Below, one piece after another: positions 25,401 to 44,500 of a stretch of 64,000 nucleotides of DNA (positions within the stretch are counted from its first letter, which is position 1; each line of letters starts with the position of its first letter). The position numbers were made by a program, and so were the translations under genes. The stretch comes from Kitasatospora sp. NBC_00458 (GTDB taxonomy: Bacteria; Actinomycetota; Actinomycetes; Streptomycetales; Streptomycetaceae), in the NCBI RefSeq assembly GCF_036013975.1, contig NZ_CP107904.1, positions 6,667,001 to 6,731,000 of the forward strand, given 5' to 3'. The notes under the pieces are model-generated. The model did not search any database. It worked only from the letters and a program-made list of their open reading frames with translations, and was not told the origin of the DNA.

Positions 25401-25443
25401 GGGCCGTGGGGGACGGTGCATCCGCCACCGTCCGCCACGGCCC
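25401..25443. terminator. bidirectional terminator between thioesterase and P450 genes
   Basis: An 18-bp stem with one mismatch (25401-25418 against 25426-25443) and a 7-nt loop begins 13 nt after the thioesterase stop codon and lies between the two convergent genes. Confidence 0.85.
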
Positions 25444-25531
25444 TGCTCACGGGACCTGTTCATCAAGCCCTGTTCATCCGGCCCCGGTCCCGGTCCCGGG
25501 GCACCCGGTCACCGGCCTCCGGGTCGGCGGC

Positions 25532-26755
25532 TCACCAGGTCACGGGCAGCGCGGTGGCGCGCCACTGCCCCATGCCGCCGAGCGGCAGCTCCTCACGCGG
25601 AACCGCCAGCCGCAGCTCCGGCAGACGGGCGAGGAGGGTGGTGAAGGCGATCTCCAGCAGTGCCGTGGCGTAGTTCTGCGCGACGCAGGTGTGCGGGCCG
25701 TGGCCGAAGGCGATGTGCGGGTTGTCGCCGCGCCGCACGTCGAGCGCCTCCGGGTCGGAGAACGCCTTCGGGTCGCGGTTCACCGCCTTGATCCCGATGA
25801 CCACGCCCTCACCCGCCCGGATGAGCCGCCCGCCGATCTCGATGTCCTCGGTGGCCACGCGCGGCACCGAGTCGCCGACGGACACGTACCGCAGGAGCTC
25901 CGCCACCGCACCGGGCGTCAGCTCCGGGTCGGCCCGGAGCGCGGCCAGCTGCTCCGGGTTGTCCAGCAGTGCCAGGGCGCCCAGGGAGATCATGGACAGG
26001 ATGGGTTCGTTGCTCAGGACCACGATGAGCATCGCCGTGTTCAGGAGGTTCTGCGGCGTCAGTTCCGCCGTTCCGTCCTCGCTCCTGGACACCAGGCTGC
26101 TCAACAGGTCCTGGCCCGGTTCGGCGGCCTTGTTCTCCAGGAGAGCGGTGAGGTAGGGCGCGAGTTCGAGGATCGCCGGGACCATCTCCGCCATGGGAGC
26201 GGCGAGCAACTGGACGCGCTTTTCGAAGAGCTCGCGCTCCGCCTCGGGGATACCCAGAATCTGCGACAGGAGCATGGGGGAGAACGGTGCCGCGTAGGCG
26301 GATACGAGGTCGGCCGACGGCCCGGCGGCCACCATCCTGTCGATCAGCCCGTCGGCGACCCGCTGCATGAGGGGGCGCAGGGTCTTTACCTGACGGACCG
26401 TGAAGCTCGGTATGACGAGGCGCCTTTGGGCGGCGTGCTCGTCGCCGTCCAGTTGATTGAAGGTCAGCTCCGCCGGTGGCACGGGGGCGCTCTCGGTGAC
26501 CGGCGGCATGCCGGGCGCGTACTTCGCGCTCTGCGGGAAGGCCGGGTCGCTGCGGTCTGCGGAGATGCGGGGATCCGCGAGGAGGGCGCGCGCCTCCTCG
26601 TACCCCGTCACGATCCATCCCTCGCTGCCGTCCGGGAATGCGACCCGGTTGACGGGGCCCTCCTCGCGCAGCGTGTTGTAGGCCGCCGGCACGTCATAAG
26701 GGCAGGTTTCGCCCGGGAACGGATAGGCGAGAAGCTCGTCCGCGATTTTACTCAT
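25532..26755 (-). CDS. cytochrome P450 with non-canonical I-helix and heme loop
   Basis: A 407-residue soluble class I P450, probably a tailoring oxidase of the polyketide. The K-helix ExxR is in AELLRY. The heme loop reads FGHGPHTCVAQNYA with Cys357, so the glycine two after Cys in the consensus CxG is replaced by Ala. In the I-helix the oxygen-activating (A/G)GxxT is replaced by L247-S-N-E-P251, with no threonine or serine at the proton-delivery position. Length and substrate-recognition regions otherwise look normal. It needs external ferredoxin and reductase, which are not in the window. GAGGAG lies 5 nt before the ATG. It is divergent from PKS1 across 927 bp. Confidence 0.92.
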   Translation of the reverse strand: MSKIADELLAYPFPGETCPYDVPAAYNTLREEGPVNRVAFPDGSEGWIVTGYEEARALLADPRISADRSDPAFPQSAKYAPGMPPVTESAPVPPAELTFNQLDGDEHAAQRRLVIPSFTVRQVKTLRPLMQRVADGLIDRMVAAGPSADLVSAYAAPFSPMLLSQILGIPEAERELFEKRVQLLAAPMAEMVPAILELAPYLTALLENKAAEPGQDLLSSLVSRSEDGTAELTPQNLLNTAMLIVVLSNEPILSMISLGALALLDNPEQLAALRADPELTPGAVAELLRYVSVGDSVPRVATEDIEIGGRLIRAGEGVVIGIKAVNRDPKAFSDPEALDVRRGDNPHIAFGHGPHTCVAQNYATALLEIAFTTLLARLPELRLAVPREELPLGGMGQWRATALPVTW

Positions 26756-27682
26756 GTAAACTCCTCGATGATTTACGCCAGTTCGGCAGGGGCGTGGAAG
26801 TCGAAAGCGCGACGCTGCCCGTCGGGAGCCTCGGGCGCGGGCGTTTCCCGGAAAGCGCCGACGGAATTCGCGTGGACGGGAAGAGCCACCGGTGGAGTTC
26901 CCCGGGAAGGACCGTCGAGCCGGTCCGCGGTTCGCGGAGCGCGCCGGAGCCCGCGGGCCAGCGCGTCGCCGGTGCCCCCCCGGTGCCACTGGATCCCGCC
27001 AGAGAGTACCTCAACTCGACTGGAATGACAGTGGACCGCCGGCCGCTCTTTCGCGGCGCCCGGGCCGGGTCGGCGAGGCCTGATTGAGCGTGTACCGACA
27101 GGTCCGGGGTTGGGCTGGTCAGGTGCCGGCCGGTGGCCGAAGATGAGGGTTGCCTGGCGTCTGGAGCTGGAGGTACGGTTCGATCAAGTGCCAGGGCACT
27201 CAAACGGGGGTAGTGCATGAACGGGCTTGGTTCCCGCATTTCTGATGGTGTCTCAGAACCGTACCGCGGCGTTCCCGGTCGGGGATGTCGCTCATCCTGT
27301 AGTGGGCCGTCGCGCGCTTAGCGCCGGACGTCCGATTCGCGTGCCAATGGCCGAAGTTCGCCCAGATCATCCGTGAACGGGACGGCTTCGTAGGTCCAAG
27401 ACCTTTGTATACGATCGGGGCGAATTCTCCTCCTCTCTCCCCGGGGTCGATCGACCATGCCCGCACACGTGATGTGACGTGCACGTCCGGTCGTATCGGG
27501 CGCGTGCCGGGGGGTCGGGACGCGGGTCCGTCGGTGCGGTGCCCGCCCCGAGTGTGTCGGCGGTGGGTGCAGTTCTCCGCGCGGCCTTCACGTGCGGGCG
27601 ATGCGATGTAAGCGGCAGCAGTGTGCAGCAGGGCGGGGGCTCATCCGAGCGACCGTCACATTTCCTTGTCCGTCTGCGGAGT
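26756..27682. other. divergent promoter region of P450 and PKS1
   Basis: This 927-bp stretch has no supportable gene. It contains the inverted repeat AGTGCC-AG-GGCACT (27187-27200) followed by CAAACGGGGGTAG, and a relatively AT-rich segment with TTTGTATACGAT near 27404-27415, a plausible -10 for PKS1. Any pathway-specific activator would be expected to bind here. I could not match the sites to a known regulator. An open frame extends back from PKS1 to GTG 27479, but bases 27479-27682 code for low-complexity sequence absent from other loading modules. Confidence 0.5.
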
Positions 27683-36337
<8,655 letters not shown>

Positions 36338-36385
36338 CGGCTCGGCGCCGCCCACGTTCGATCGGTTTCCAGGGATTGGTGTTCC

Positions 36386-39300
36386 ATGGCGAGTGAAGAG
36401 CAGCTCCTCGACCACCTGCGGTGGGTCACCGCCGAACTGCACCAGAGCCGCCAGAACCTGCGGGAGCTCCAGGAGGAGAAGCACGAACCGATCGCGGTCG
36501 TGGCGATGAGCTGCCGCTACCCCGGTGGGGTGCGGTCCCCCGAGGACCTGTGGCGCCTGGTCGCCGACGGCACCGACGCCATCACCGAGTTCCCGGCCGG
36601 CCGTGGCTGGGACCTGGCCGGCCTCTACGACCCCGATCCCCGCGCGGCCGGCAAGTCCTACGCCCGCGAGGGCGGATTCCTGCACGACGCCGACCGGTTC
36701 GACGCCGACCTCTTCGGCATCGCACCGCGCGAAGCGCTCGCCATGGACCCGCACCAGCGGCTGCTGCTGGAAACCTGCTGGGAGGTGTTCGAGCGGGCGG
36801 GCATCGTGCCGTCCTCGGTACGCGGCAGCCGCACCGGAGTCTTCGTCGGAGCGATGCAGCACGACTACGGGACGGACCTGCGCGACCTGCCCGACGGCGT
36901 CGAGGGCCATCTGTCGACCGGTGCCGCCGGAGGGGTCACCTCCGGCCGCATCTCGTACACCTTCGGCCTCGAAGGCCCGGCGATGACCGTGGACACCGCC
37001 TGTTCCTCGTCGCTGGTCGCCCTGCACGTCGCCGGCCAGTCGCTGCGGCAGGGCGAGTGCGACCTGGCCCTGGCCGGCGGGGTGACCGTCATGTCCACCC
37101 CCCTGCTCTTCACGGACTTCAGCCGCCAGGGCGTCCTGTCCCCCGACGGCCGCTGCCGGTCCTTCGCGGCCGCCGCCGACGGCACCGGCTTCTCCGAGGG
37201 GGTCGGCGTGCTGCTGCTGGAGCGGCTCTCCGACGCCCGGCGCCACGGACACCCGGTGCTGGCCGTCCTGCGCGGCAGCGCCGTCAACCAGGACGGTGCC
37301 AGCAACGGCCTGACCGCGCCCAACGGGCCGTCCCAGGAACGGGTCATCCGCCAGGCACTGGACGCCGCCCGTCTGGAGGACCACCAGGTCGACGCCGTGG
37401 AGGCGCACGGGACGGGCACCAAACTGGGCGATCCGATCGAGGCACAGGCCCTGATGGCCACCTACGGCGGCAACCGTCCCGCGGACCGGCCGCTGTGGCT
37501 GGGCTCGGTGAAGTCGAACATCGGTCACACCCAGGCGGCCGCCGGTGTGGCCGGTGTGATCAAGATGGTGATGGCGATGCGGCACGGCGTGCTGCCGCGC
37601 ACCCTGCACGTGGACGAGGCGACCCCGCACGTGGAGTGGTCGACGGGTGCGGTGGCGCTGCTGACCGAACCGGTGAGCTGGCCGCGGCGCGACGAGCCGC
37701 GCCGCGCCGGCGTCTCCTCCTTCGGCATCGGAGGCACCAACGCCCACCTGATCCTGGAGGAGGCACCGCCGGCACCGGACACCGGGGACGACGCGGACAC
37801 CGGGTCCGGCGGCGTCCTGCCCTGGATCGTCTCCGGCAAGTCCCCGGCGGCCCTGCGCGCCCAGGCCGGCAGCCTGGCCGCCTTCCTGGAGGCCAACCCC
37901 GACGCCGACCCGCGCGACACGGCCCGCTCCCTGGCCACCACCCGGGCACTGCTCGGACACCGCGCCGTCGTCGTGGCCGGCGACACCGTTCGGGCCGGAG
38001 GGGAACTGCGCGCCCTCGCCGCCGGGCTGCCCACCCCTCAGTCCGTGACCGGCGAGGTCAGGACCACCGGGCGGACCGTGTTCGTGTTCCCGGGCCAGGG
38101 CTCGCAGTGGGCCGGAATGGCAGCGGGACTGCTGGCGGAGTCCGAGGTGTTCGCCGCCGAGGTGGCGGCCTGCGACGCGGCCGTGGCGGAGCTCACGGGC
38201 TGGTCGGTGCTGGAGGTGCTGCGCCAGGCTCCGGGGGCTCCGGACCCGGACCGCATCGAGGTCCTCCAGCCCGTCCTGTTCTCCGTGATGGTCGGACTGG
38301 CAGCCCTGTGGCGTGCCCAGGGCGTCGAGCCGGCCGCCGTGGTCGGCAGCTCGCAGGGCGAGGTCGCGGCGGCGTACGTGGCCGGGGCGTTGTCCCTCGA
38401 CGACGCGGTGCGGATCATGGTCGTGCGCTCGCAGATGTTCGCGGACGAGCTGGTGGGCCGTGGCGCGGTGGCGTCGGTGCAGGCCCCGGCGTCCTGGCTG
38501 GAGGAACGGCTGGGGGCGTTCGAGGGTCGGCTGTCGCTGGCGGGGCGCAGCGGCCCGCGTGCGGTGACGGCGGCCGGTGACGTCGCGGCGCTGGAGGAAC
38601 TGGTGGCGCTGTGCGCGCGGGAGGGAGTCCGGGCGCGGGTCGTGGCCTCGTCGGTGGCCTCGCACTGCGCGCAGGTCGATCCCCTGCGCGGGCGGCTGCT
38701 GGAGGCGTTCGCCGGCGTCCACCCGCAGGCGGGCACGGTGCCGTTCTACTCGACGGCCCGCGGCGGCGTGGTGGCGGGTACCGAGCTGGGAACGGAGTAC
38801 TGGTTCGACAACGCCCGTTCTCCGGTGGAGTTCGAGGGCGCCGTCCACGCACTCCTGGCGGACGGCTTCGACACCTTCGTGGAGTGCAGCCCCCACCCGG
38901 TGACGACGATGAGCATCGAGTCGACCGTCGAAGCGCTCGGCCACCCCACCGCGGCGGCGGTCGGCACGCTGCGCCGGGACGAGGGAGGACTGGAACGGTT
39001 CCTGTTGTCGCTCGGCGAGGCCTTCGGTCGTGGACTGGCGGTGGACTGGCCGGCGGTGTTCGGCGGACGGGGCGCCCGCCGCGTCGACCTGCCCACCTAC
39101 GCCTTCCAGCACCAGCGCTACTGGCTGAACACCGCCGCCCCGCAGTCGAGCGCCACCGCCGGCGGGGAGCCGCTGGACGGCGACTTCTGGGAGATCGTGG
39201 CCCGCGAGGACCTGCCGGCCCTGGCCGGCGCCCTGCGACTGGACCCGGCCGGGGAGGAACAGCGTGCCTCGCTCGCCGTGCTGCTCCCGTCGCTGTCCAG

Positions 39301-41422
39301 CTGGCACCGCAGCCGCCGGGAGCAGGCCCAGGCCGATGCGGCGCGCTACCGGATCACCTGGCGGCCGCTCGACGAGCCGGGCGCCGCGCAGCCGGTGACG
39401 CTGTCCGGCACCTGGCTGGTGGCGGTGCCCGCGGGCGCGAACGGCACCGCGGAGGCCGAACGGCCGGCCGGCCGGCTCGCCGCCTGCCTCCGGGCACTGC
39501 GCGACCACGGAGCGCACGTCGTCACCGCCGAGGTGAACCCCGGCGTCGACGACCGGCACGTCCTTGCCGCGCGCCTGCGCGACCTGCTCGCCGCCGAACC
39601 GGCGTCCGGCGAGCCGTCCGGCGTGGTCTCCCTGCTCACCCTGGACGAGACCGCCGACCCGGACGGCCGGTCCGCACATGCCGTGGTCAGCGGGACCACC
39701 ACCCTGATCCAGGCCCTCGGGGACGCCCGGGTCCGTTCCCCGCTGTGGTGCGTGACCAGCGGCGCCGTCGGCGCCGGGGAACCCCGCCGCACGCCCGACC
39801 CCGTCCAGGGCCTGGTGTGGGGACTCGGCCGGGCCGCCGCGCTGGAACACCCCGACCGCTGGGGCGGCCTCGTCGACCTGCCCGAGAGCCCGGACGGGCA
39901 GGTGCTGAGGCGGCTGTGCGCGGTGCTCGCCGGACTCGGCCACGAGGACCAGATCGCGATACGGCGTTCCGGGATCCTGGCCCGGCGCCTCGACCACGCG
40001 CCTCTCGACGACACCGAGCCCGCCACGCCCCTGCGGCCGCACGGCACGGTACTGATCAGCGGCGCCGACAACGCCCTCGGTACCCACGCCGCCCGCTGGC
40101 TGGCCCGGGCCGGCGCCGAACACCTCCTGCTGCTGCCCACCGCACCCACCCGGCCGACCGAGCCCGGCGAGCCCGGCGAGCCCGACCTCCGGACCGCGAC
40201 GGAGCTGCAGGCGGAGCTCGGCGCACTCGGCAGCAGGGTCACCGTGCTCGGCAGCGCCGCGACCGACGGGCCCGCCCTCCGGGAGGCGCTGGCACGGCTG
40301 CCCGCCGAGCAGCCGCTGACCGCGGTCGTGCACACGGTGGCCGCCTGGGACGACGAGCCGCTCGACGCCCTCGACCCGACCCGTCTGGCGGCTGCCGTCC
40401 ACGCGCAGACCTCCGCCGTGACCAACCTGAGCGAGCTGGCACAGGAGCAGGGACTCTCGGCGTTCGTCCTGCTCGGCTCGCTCCCCGGAGTCATCGGCGG
40501 TGCACGCCAGGCCGGCCGACTGGCCGCGAGCGCCTTCGCCGACACGCTGGTCGAGCAGCGTCGGGCGCGGCAGCTCGCCGCGACGTCGCTGGCCTACGGC
40601 CCGCTCGCCGCCGACGCCGGGGACGGAGGGGCCGCCGCGCCGGACTGTGCAGCGGACGAGCGCCTGCTGGCTCTCGGCGTCAACGCGCTGGCCGTGCCGA
40701 CGGCCGGCACCGCTTTCCAGCAGGCGCTGGCAGGCGGCCGGGAGAGCACCGTCGTCGCCGACGTCACCTGGCCGCGACTGCTCACCGCCCTGGCCGCGGT
40801 ACGGCCCAGCCCCCTGCTCGGCGACCTGCCCGAAGCCCGGGAGCTCCGCGCCCGCACCGAGGCGGCCGGAAACCGGACGGAGAGCGACGCGGCCTTCCTG
40901 GCCCAGCGGCTGGAGACGCTGGGCGACGGGGAGGCGGAGGAGTTCCTCGTCCAGCTGGTGGCGACCCAGGTCGCCCAGGCACTCGGACACGCCTCCGCCG
41001 AGTCCGTCGACTCGGGCCGTGCCTTCCGGGACCTGGGCTTCGACTCGCTGAGCGCCGTGGACCTGCGCAACCGCCTCAACGCGGCGACGGGCCTGCGGCT
41101 GCCGGTCACGGTGGTGTTCGACCACCCCACCCCGGCCGCGCTCGCCCGCCAGCTGTGGCGGCGGATCGGTGAGGGCCGGGCCCCCCGCCGCAGCCTTCCG
41201 GTGACCGGGCAACTGGACCAGCTGGAACGTTCGCTGGCCGAACTGGCCACGCCCGAGGACACCCAGCGCGTGGAGATCACCGCAAGGCTGCGCGCCCTGC
41301 TCTCGACCTGGACCGCACGGCACGAGCCGGAGCAGGACGCCTTCGACTCGGGCCTCGACCTGGAGAACGTCACCGCGGAGGAGCTCTTCGACGTGCTGGA
41401 CCAGGAACTCGACGTGAGGTGA
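36386..41422 (+). CDS. PKS2: single-module polyketide synthase (module 2) with inactive KR
   Basis: A 1678-residue enzyme with an N-terminal docking coil (MASEEQLLDHLRWVTAELHQ), one module, and a C-terminal docking region ending ELFDVLDQELDVR. It is written throughout in GC-rich codons (GGC, CTC, GTC) and lacks the GGT/TTG-rich segments of its neighbours. Its AT is the most divergent in the cluster, so it may have a different origin. It starts at ATG 36386, 48 nt after PKS1, and ends 119 nt before PKS3, the largest gap among the PKS genes. Confidence 0.96.
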   Translation: MASEEQLLDHLRWVTAELHQSRQNLRELQEEKHEPIAVVAMSCRYPGGVRSPEDLWRLVADGTDAITEFPAGRGWDLAGLYDPDPRAAGKSYAREGGFLHDADRFDADLFGIAPREALAMDPHQRLLLETCWEVFERAGIVPSSVRGSRTGVFVGAMQHDYGTDLRDLPDGVEGHLSTGAAGGVTSGRISYTFGLEGPAMTVDTACSSSLVALHVAGQSLRQGECDLALAGGVTVMSTPLLFTDFSRQGVLSPDGRCRSFAAAADGTGFSEGVGVLLLERLSDARRHGHPVLAVLRGSAVNQDGASNGLTAPNGPSQERVIRQALDAARLEDHQVDAVEAHGTGTKLGDPIEAQALMATYGGNRPADRPLWLGSVKSNIGHTQAAAGVAGVIKMVMAMRHGVLPRTLHVDEATPHVEWSTGAVALLTEPVSWPRRDEPRRAGVSSFGIGGTNAHLILEEAPPAPDTGDDADTGSGGVLPWIVSGKSPAALRAQAGSLAAFLEANPDADPRDTARSLATTRALLGHRAVVVAGDTVRAGGELRALAAGLPTPQSVTGEVRTTGRTVFVFPGQGSQWAGMAAGLLAESEVFAAEVAACDAAVAELTGWSVLEVLRQAPGAPDPDRIEVLQPVLFSVMVGLAALWRAQGVEPAAVVGSSQGEVAAAYVAGALSLDDAVRIMVVRSQMFADELVGRGAVASVQAPASWLEERLGAFEGRLSLAGRSGPRAVTAAGDVAALEELVALCAREGVRARVVASSVASHCAQVDPLRGRLLEAFAGVHPQAGTVPFYSTARGGVVAGTELGTEYWFDNARSPVEFEGAVHALLADGFDTFVECSPHPVTTMSIESTVEALGHPTAAAVGTLRRDEGGLERFLLSLGEAFGRGLAVDWPAVFGGRGARRVDLPTYAFQHQRYWLNTAAPQSSATAGGEPLDGDFWEIVAREDLPALAGALRLDPAGEEQRASLAVLLPSLSSWHRSRREQAQADAARYRITWRPLDEPGAAQPVTLSGTWLVAVPAGANGTAEAERPAGRLAACLRALRDHGAHVVTAEVNPGVDDRHVLAARLRDLLAAEPASGEPSGVVSLLTLDETADPDGRSAHAVVSGTTTLIQALGDARVRSPLWCVTSGAVGAGEPRRTPDPVQGLVWGLGRAAALEHPDRWGGLVDLPESPDGQVLRRLCAVLAGLGHEDQIAIRRSGILARRLDHAPLDDTEPATPLRPHGTVLISGADNALGTHAARWLARAGAEHLLLLPTAPTRPTEPGEPGEPDLRTATELQAELGALGSRVTVLGSAATDGPALREALARLPAEQPLTAVVHTVAAWDDEPLDALDPTRLAAAVHAQTSAVTNLSELAQEQGLSAFVLLGSLPGVIGGARQAGRLAASAFADTLVEQRRARQLAATSLAYGPLAADAGDGGAAAPDCAADERLLALGVNALAVPTAGTAFQQALAGGRESTVVADVTWPRLLTALAAVRPSPLLGDLPEARELRARTEAAGNRTESDAAFLAQRLETLGDGEAEEFLVQLVATQVAQALGHASAESVDSGRAFRDLGFDSLSAVDLRNRLNAATGLRLPVTVVFDHPTPAALARQLWRRIGEGRAPRRSLPVTGQLDQLERSLAELATPEDTQRVEITARLRALLSTWTARHEPEQDAFDSGLDLENVTAEELFDVLDQELDVR
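36488..41160 (+). other. module 2: KS-AT(atypical VASH)-KR0-ACP
   Basis: KS Cys206 is intact. The AT has GSSQGE (Ser656; His of GHSxG replaced by Ser655) and VASH at 757-760. [Y/V/W]ASH motifs generally go with methylmalonyl, but a less common extender cannot be excluded. The KR is dead: the NADPH loop is SGADNALG (1225-1232) instead of TGGTGxLG, catalytic Tyr is Arg1378 and the Asn is Ser1382. ACP Ser1554. The beta-keto group should therefore survive. Confidence 0.9.
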
Positions 41423-41434
41423 GCCCGGACGGAT

Positions 41435-41462
41435 CCACGGCCGAGTGACCGGCCGGCCGTGG
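41435..41462 (+). terminator. hairpin between PKS2 and PKS3
   Basis: A 9-bp stem (ccacggccg / cggccgtgg) with a 10-nt loop starts 13 nt after the PKS2 stop codon in the only sizeable PKS intergenic gap. It could attenuate the transcript or stabilise mRNA ends rather than stop transcription fully. Confidence 0.4.
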
Positions 41463-41541
41463 CAGCCCCCACCCCCTCACCTCCCCTTCTCCGGCACACC
41501 CCACGCGATCTTCCACACGGCCTTCTAAGGAGCTGACGTTG

Positions 41542-44500
41542 GTGGCGAACGAGGAAAAGCTCCTCGACTACCTCAAGCGAGCGACCGCCGATCTGCGGGA
41601 GTCCCGCCGGCGTGTCCGGGAGCTGGAGGAGAAGGACCAGGAGCCGATCGCGATCGTCGGCATGAGCTGCCGGTTCCCCGGCGGCGTGGGCTCCCCGGAA
41701 GAGCTCTGGCAACTCGTGGCGGACGGCCGGGACGCCATCGGCGGATTCCCCACGGACCGCGGCTGGGCCGAGGACCTCTACGACCCGGACCCGGAGCGGG
41801 CGGGGAAGTCCTACACCCGTGAGGGCGGCTTCCTCCACGACGCCGCCGAGTTCGACGCGGGCTTCTTCGAGATCTCGCCCCGGGAAGCGACCACGATGGA
41901 CCCGCAGCAGCGGCTGCTGCTGGAGGCGTCCTGGGAGGCGTTCGAGCGGGCTGGCATCGACCCGTCCTCGCTGCGCGGCAGCCGGACCGGTGTCTTCGCC
42001 GGCGTGGCCTACCACGACTACGGCCCGCCACTGCACGACGCGCCCCCGGAGATCGAGGGCCATCTGCTGACGGGCAACGCGGGCAGCGTCGCGTCGGGTC
42101 GTATCTCGTACACGCTGGGTCTGGAGGGGCCGGCGGTGACGGTGGACACCGCGTGTTCGTCGTCGCTGGTGGCGCTCCACCTGGCCGCGCAGGCGCTCCG
42201 GCAGGACGAGTGCACCCTGGCGTTGGCCGGTGGTGTGGCGGTGATGGCCACGCCCGGTGGCTTCATCGAGTTCAGCCGGCAGCGGGGGTTGGCCGCGGAC
42301 GGTCGGTGCAAGTCCTTCGCGGCCGCCGCGGACGGCACCACGTGGTCCGAGGGTGTGGGCGTGCTGCTGGTGGAGCGGTTGTCGGACGCGCGTCGTCACG
42401 GGCATCCGGTGCTGGCGGTGGTGCGGGGTTCGGCGGTGAATCAGGACGGTGCGTCGAACGGTCTGACGGCGCCGAACGGTCCGTCGCAGCAGCGGGTGAT
42501 CCGGCAGGCGTTGGAGAGTGCGCGTCTGACGGCGGCTCAGGTGGATGTGGTGGAGGCGCACGGGACGGGCACGAAGCTGGGTGACCCGATCGAGGCGCAG
42601 GCGCTGCTCGAAACCTACGGACAGGGCCGCGGTGTCGAACGCCCGCTGTGGCTGGGTTCGTTGAAGTCGAACATCGGGCATACGCAGGCGGCTGCGGGTG
42701 TCGCGGGTGTGATCAAGATGGTGATGGCGATGCGGCACGGTGTGCTGCCGCGCACCCTGCACGTGGACGAGCCGACGCCGCACGTGGACTGGTCGGCGGG
42801 CGCCGTGGAGCTGCTCACCGACGCGCGGGAGTGGGTGCCGGGTGACGAGCTTCGGCGGGCGGCGGTCTCGTCGTTCGGTGTGAGCGGGACGAACGCGCAC
42901 GTGATCCTGGAGCAGGCTCCGGTGGAGGAGCCTGTCGCGGAGGTCGTCGAGCCGTCGTCGTTGCCGGTGGTGCCGTGGGTCTTCTCGGCGAAGACCGAGG
43001 GTGCTCTGCGGGCGCAGGCTGGGAGGTTGGCGGCTTTTGCCGGTGGTCGTCCGGACGTGTCGTTGGTGGATGCCGGGTTCTCGTTGGTTTCGTCGCGTGC
43101 GGTGTTGGAGCACCGTGGTGTGGTGGTGGCGCGTGATCGGGCGGAGGCGTTGGCGGGTCTGGAGGCGCTGGCGGCGGGTGGTGGTGTCGCGGGTGTCGCG
43201 GGTGGTGGTCGGGTGGCGGTGTTGTTCTCGGGTCAGGGTGCGCAGCGTGCGGGGATGGGTCGTGGGTTGTATGGGGTGTATCCGGTGTTCGCGGCTGCGT
43301 TGGACGAGGTGTGTGGTGAGCTGGATGTGTGTCTGGCGGGTGAGTTGGCGGCTGCGGGTGTGTCGGGTGGTGTGCGTGAGGTGATGTTCGCGGATGCCGG
43401 TGGTCTGTTGGATCGGACGGTGTTCACGCAGGCCGGTCTGTTCGCGTTCGAGGTGGCGTTGTTCCGGCTGTTGGAGAGTTGGGGTGTGGCCGCGGGGTTT
43501 GTGGCGGGTCATTCGGTGGGTGAGGTGGTTGCGGCGTTCGTGGCGGGGGTGTTCTCGTTGCGGGACGCGTGTGTGGTGGTGGCGGCGCGTGGTCGGTTGA
43601 TGGAGGCGTTGCCGGCGGGTGGGGCGATGGTGTCGGTGCGTGCGGAGCTCGCGCGGGTGGAGGAGGTGCTGGCTTCCGTCGGGGGTCGGGTTGCGGTTGC
43701 GGCGGTGAACGGTCCGCGGTCGGTGGTGGTCTCGGGTGAGGCCGACGCTGTGGCGGAGGTGTCTGCGGTGCTGGTGGCGGAGGGTTGCAAGACGCGTGAG
43801 TTGAATGTGAGCCATGCGTTCCATTCGCCGTTGATGGATCCGATGTTGGAGGAGTTCGGTCGGGTTCTGGAGGGTGTGGAGTTCGGGGTGCCGCGGATTC
43901 CCGTGGTCTCGAATCTGACGGGTGAGTTGGCGTCGGATGTGTTGTGTGAGCCTGGGTACTGGGTGCGGCATGTGCGGGAGGCGGTGCTGTTCCACGAGGG
44001 TGTGCGGGCTCTGTATGGGGCGGGGGCGCGGGCGTTCGTGGAGGTGGGTCCGGACGGTGTGCTGACGGCGATGGCGGCCGACACTCTGGAGGACAGTGAC
44101 GGTGTCGTGTGCGTGGCTGTTCAGCGTCGTGATCGTCCGGAGCCGTTGGCGCTGGTGCAGGGCGTCGCGGAGGCGTTCGTGAACGGCGTGGCCGTCGACT
44201 GGTCGCGGCTGTTCGACGGCCAGGGCGCCCGGCGGGTGGACCTGCCGACGTACGCCTTCCAGCGCGAGCGCTACTGGCTGTCGACGGGAACCGCCAGCGG
44301 ACACGACATGCTGTGGACGGCTACCCGGACACAGGGCCGTACCTCCACGGGCACGGCCTCGGATTCCCTGGCCCGCACCCTGGCCGGCCGTGGTGACGAC
44401 GAGCGGCTTTCGGTGCTGCTCGACCTCGTCCAGGTCCAGACGAGCGAGGTCCTGGGGCACGTGTCGACCGACGCGGTCCAGACCGATCGAGCCTTCAAGG

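Noticed and set aside
27479..27682. N-terminal extension of PKS1
   Set aside because: Low-complexity sequence not seen in other KSQ loading proteins; a shorter start at 27683 fits the family better, though its ribosome-binding site is weak.
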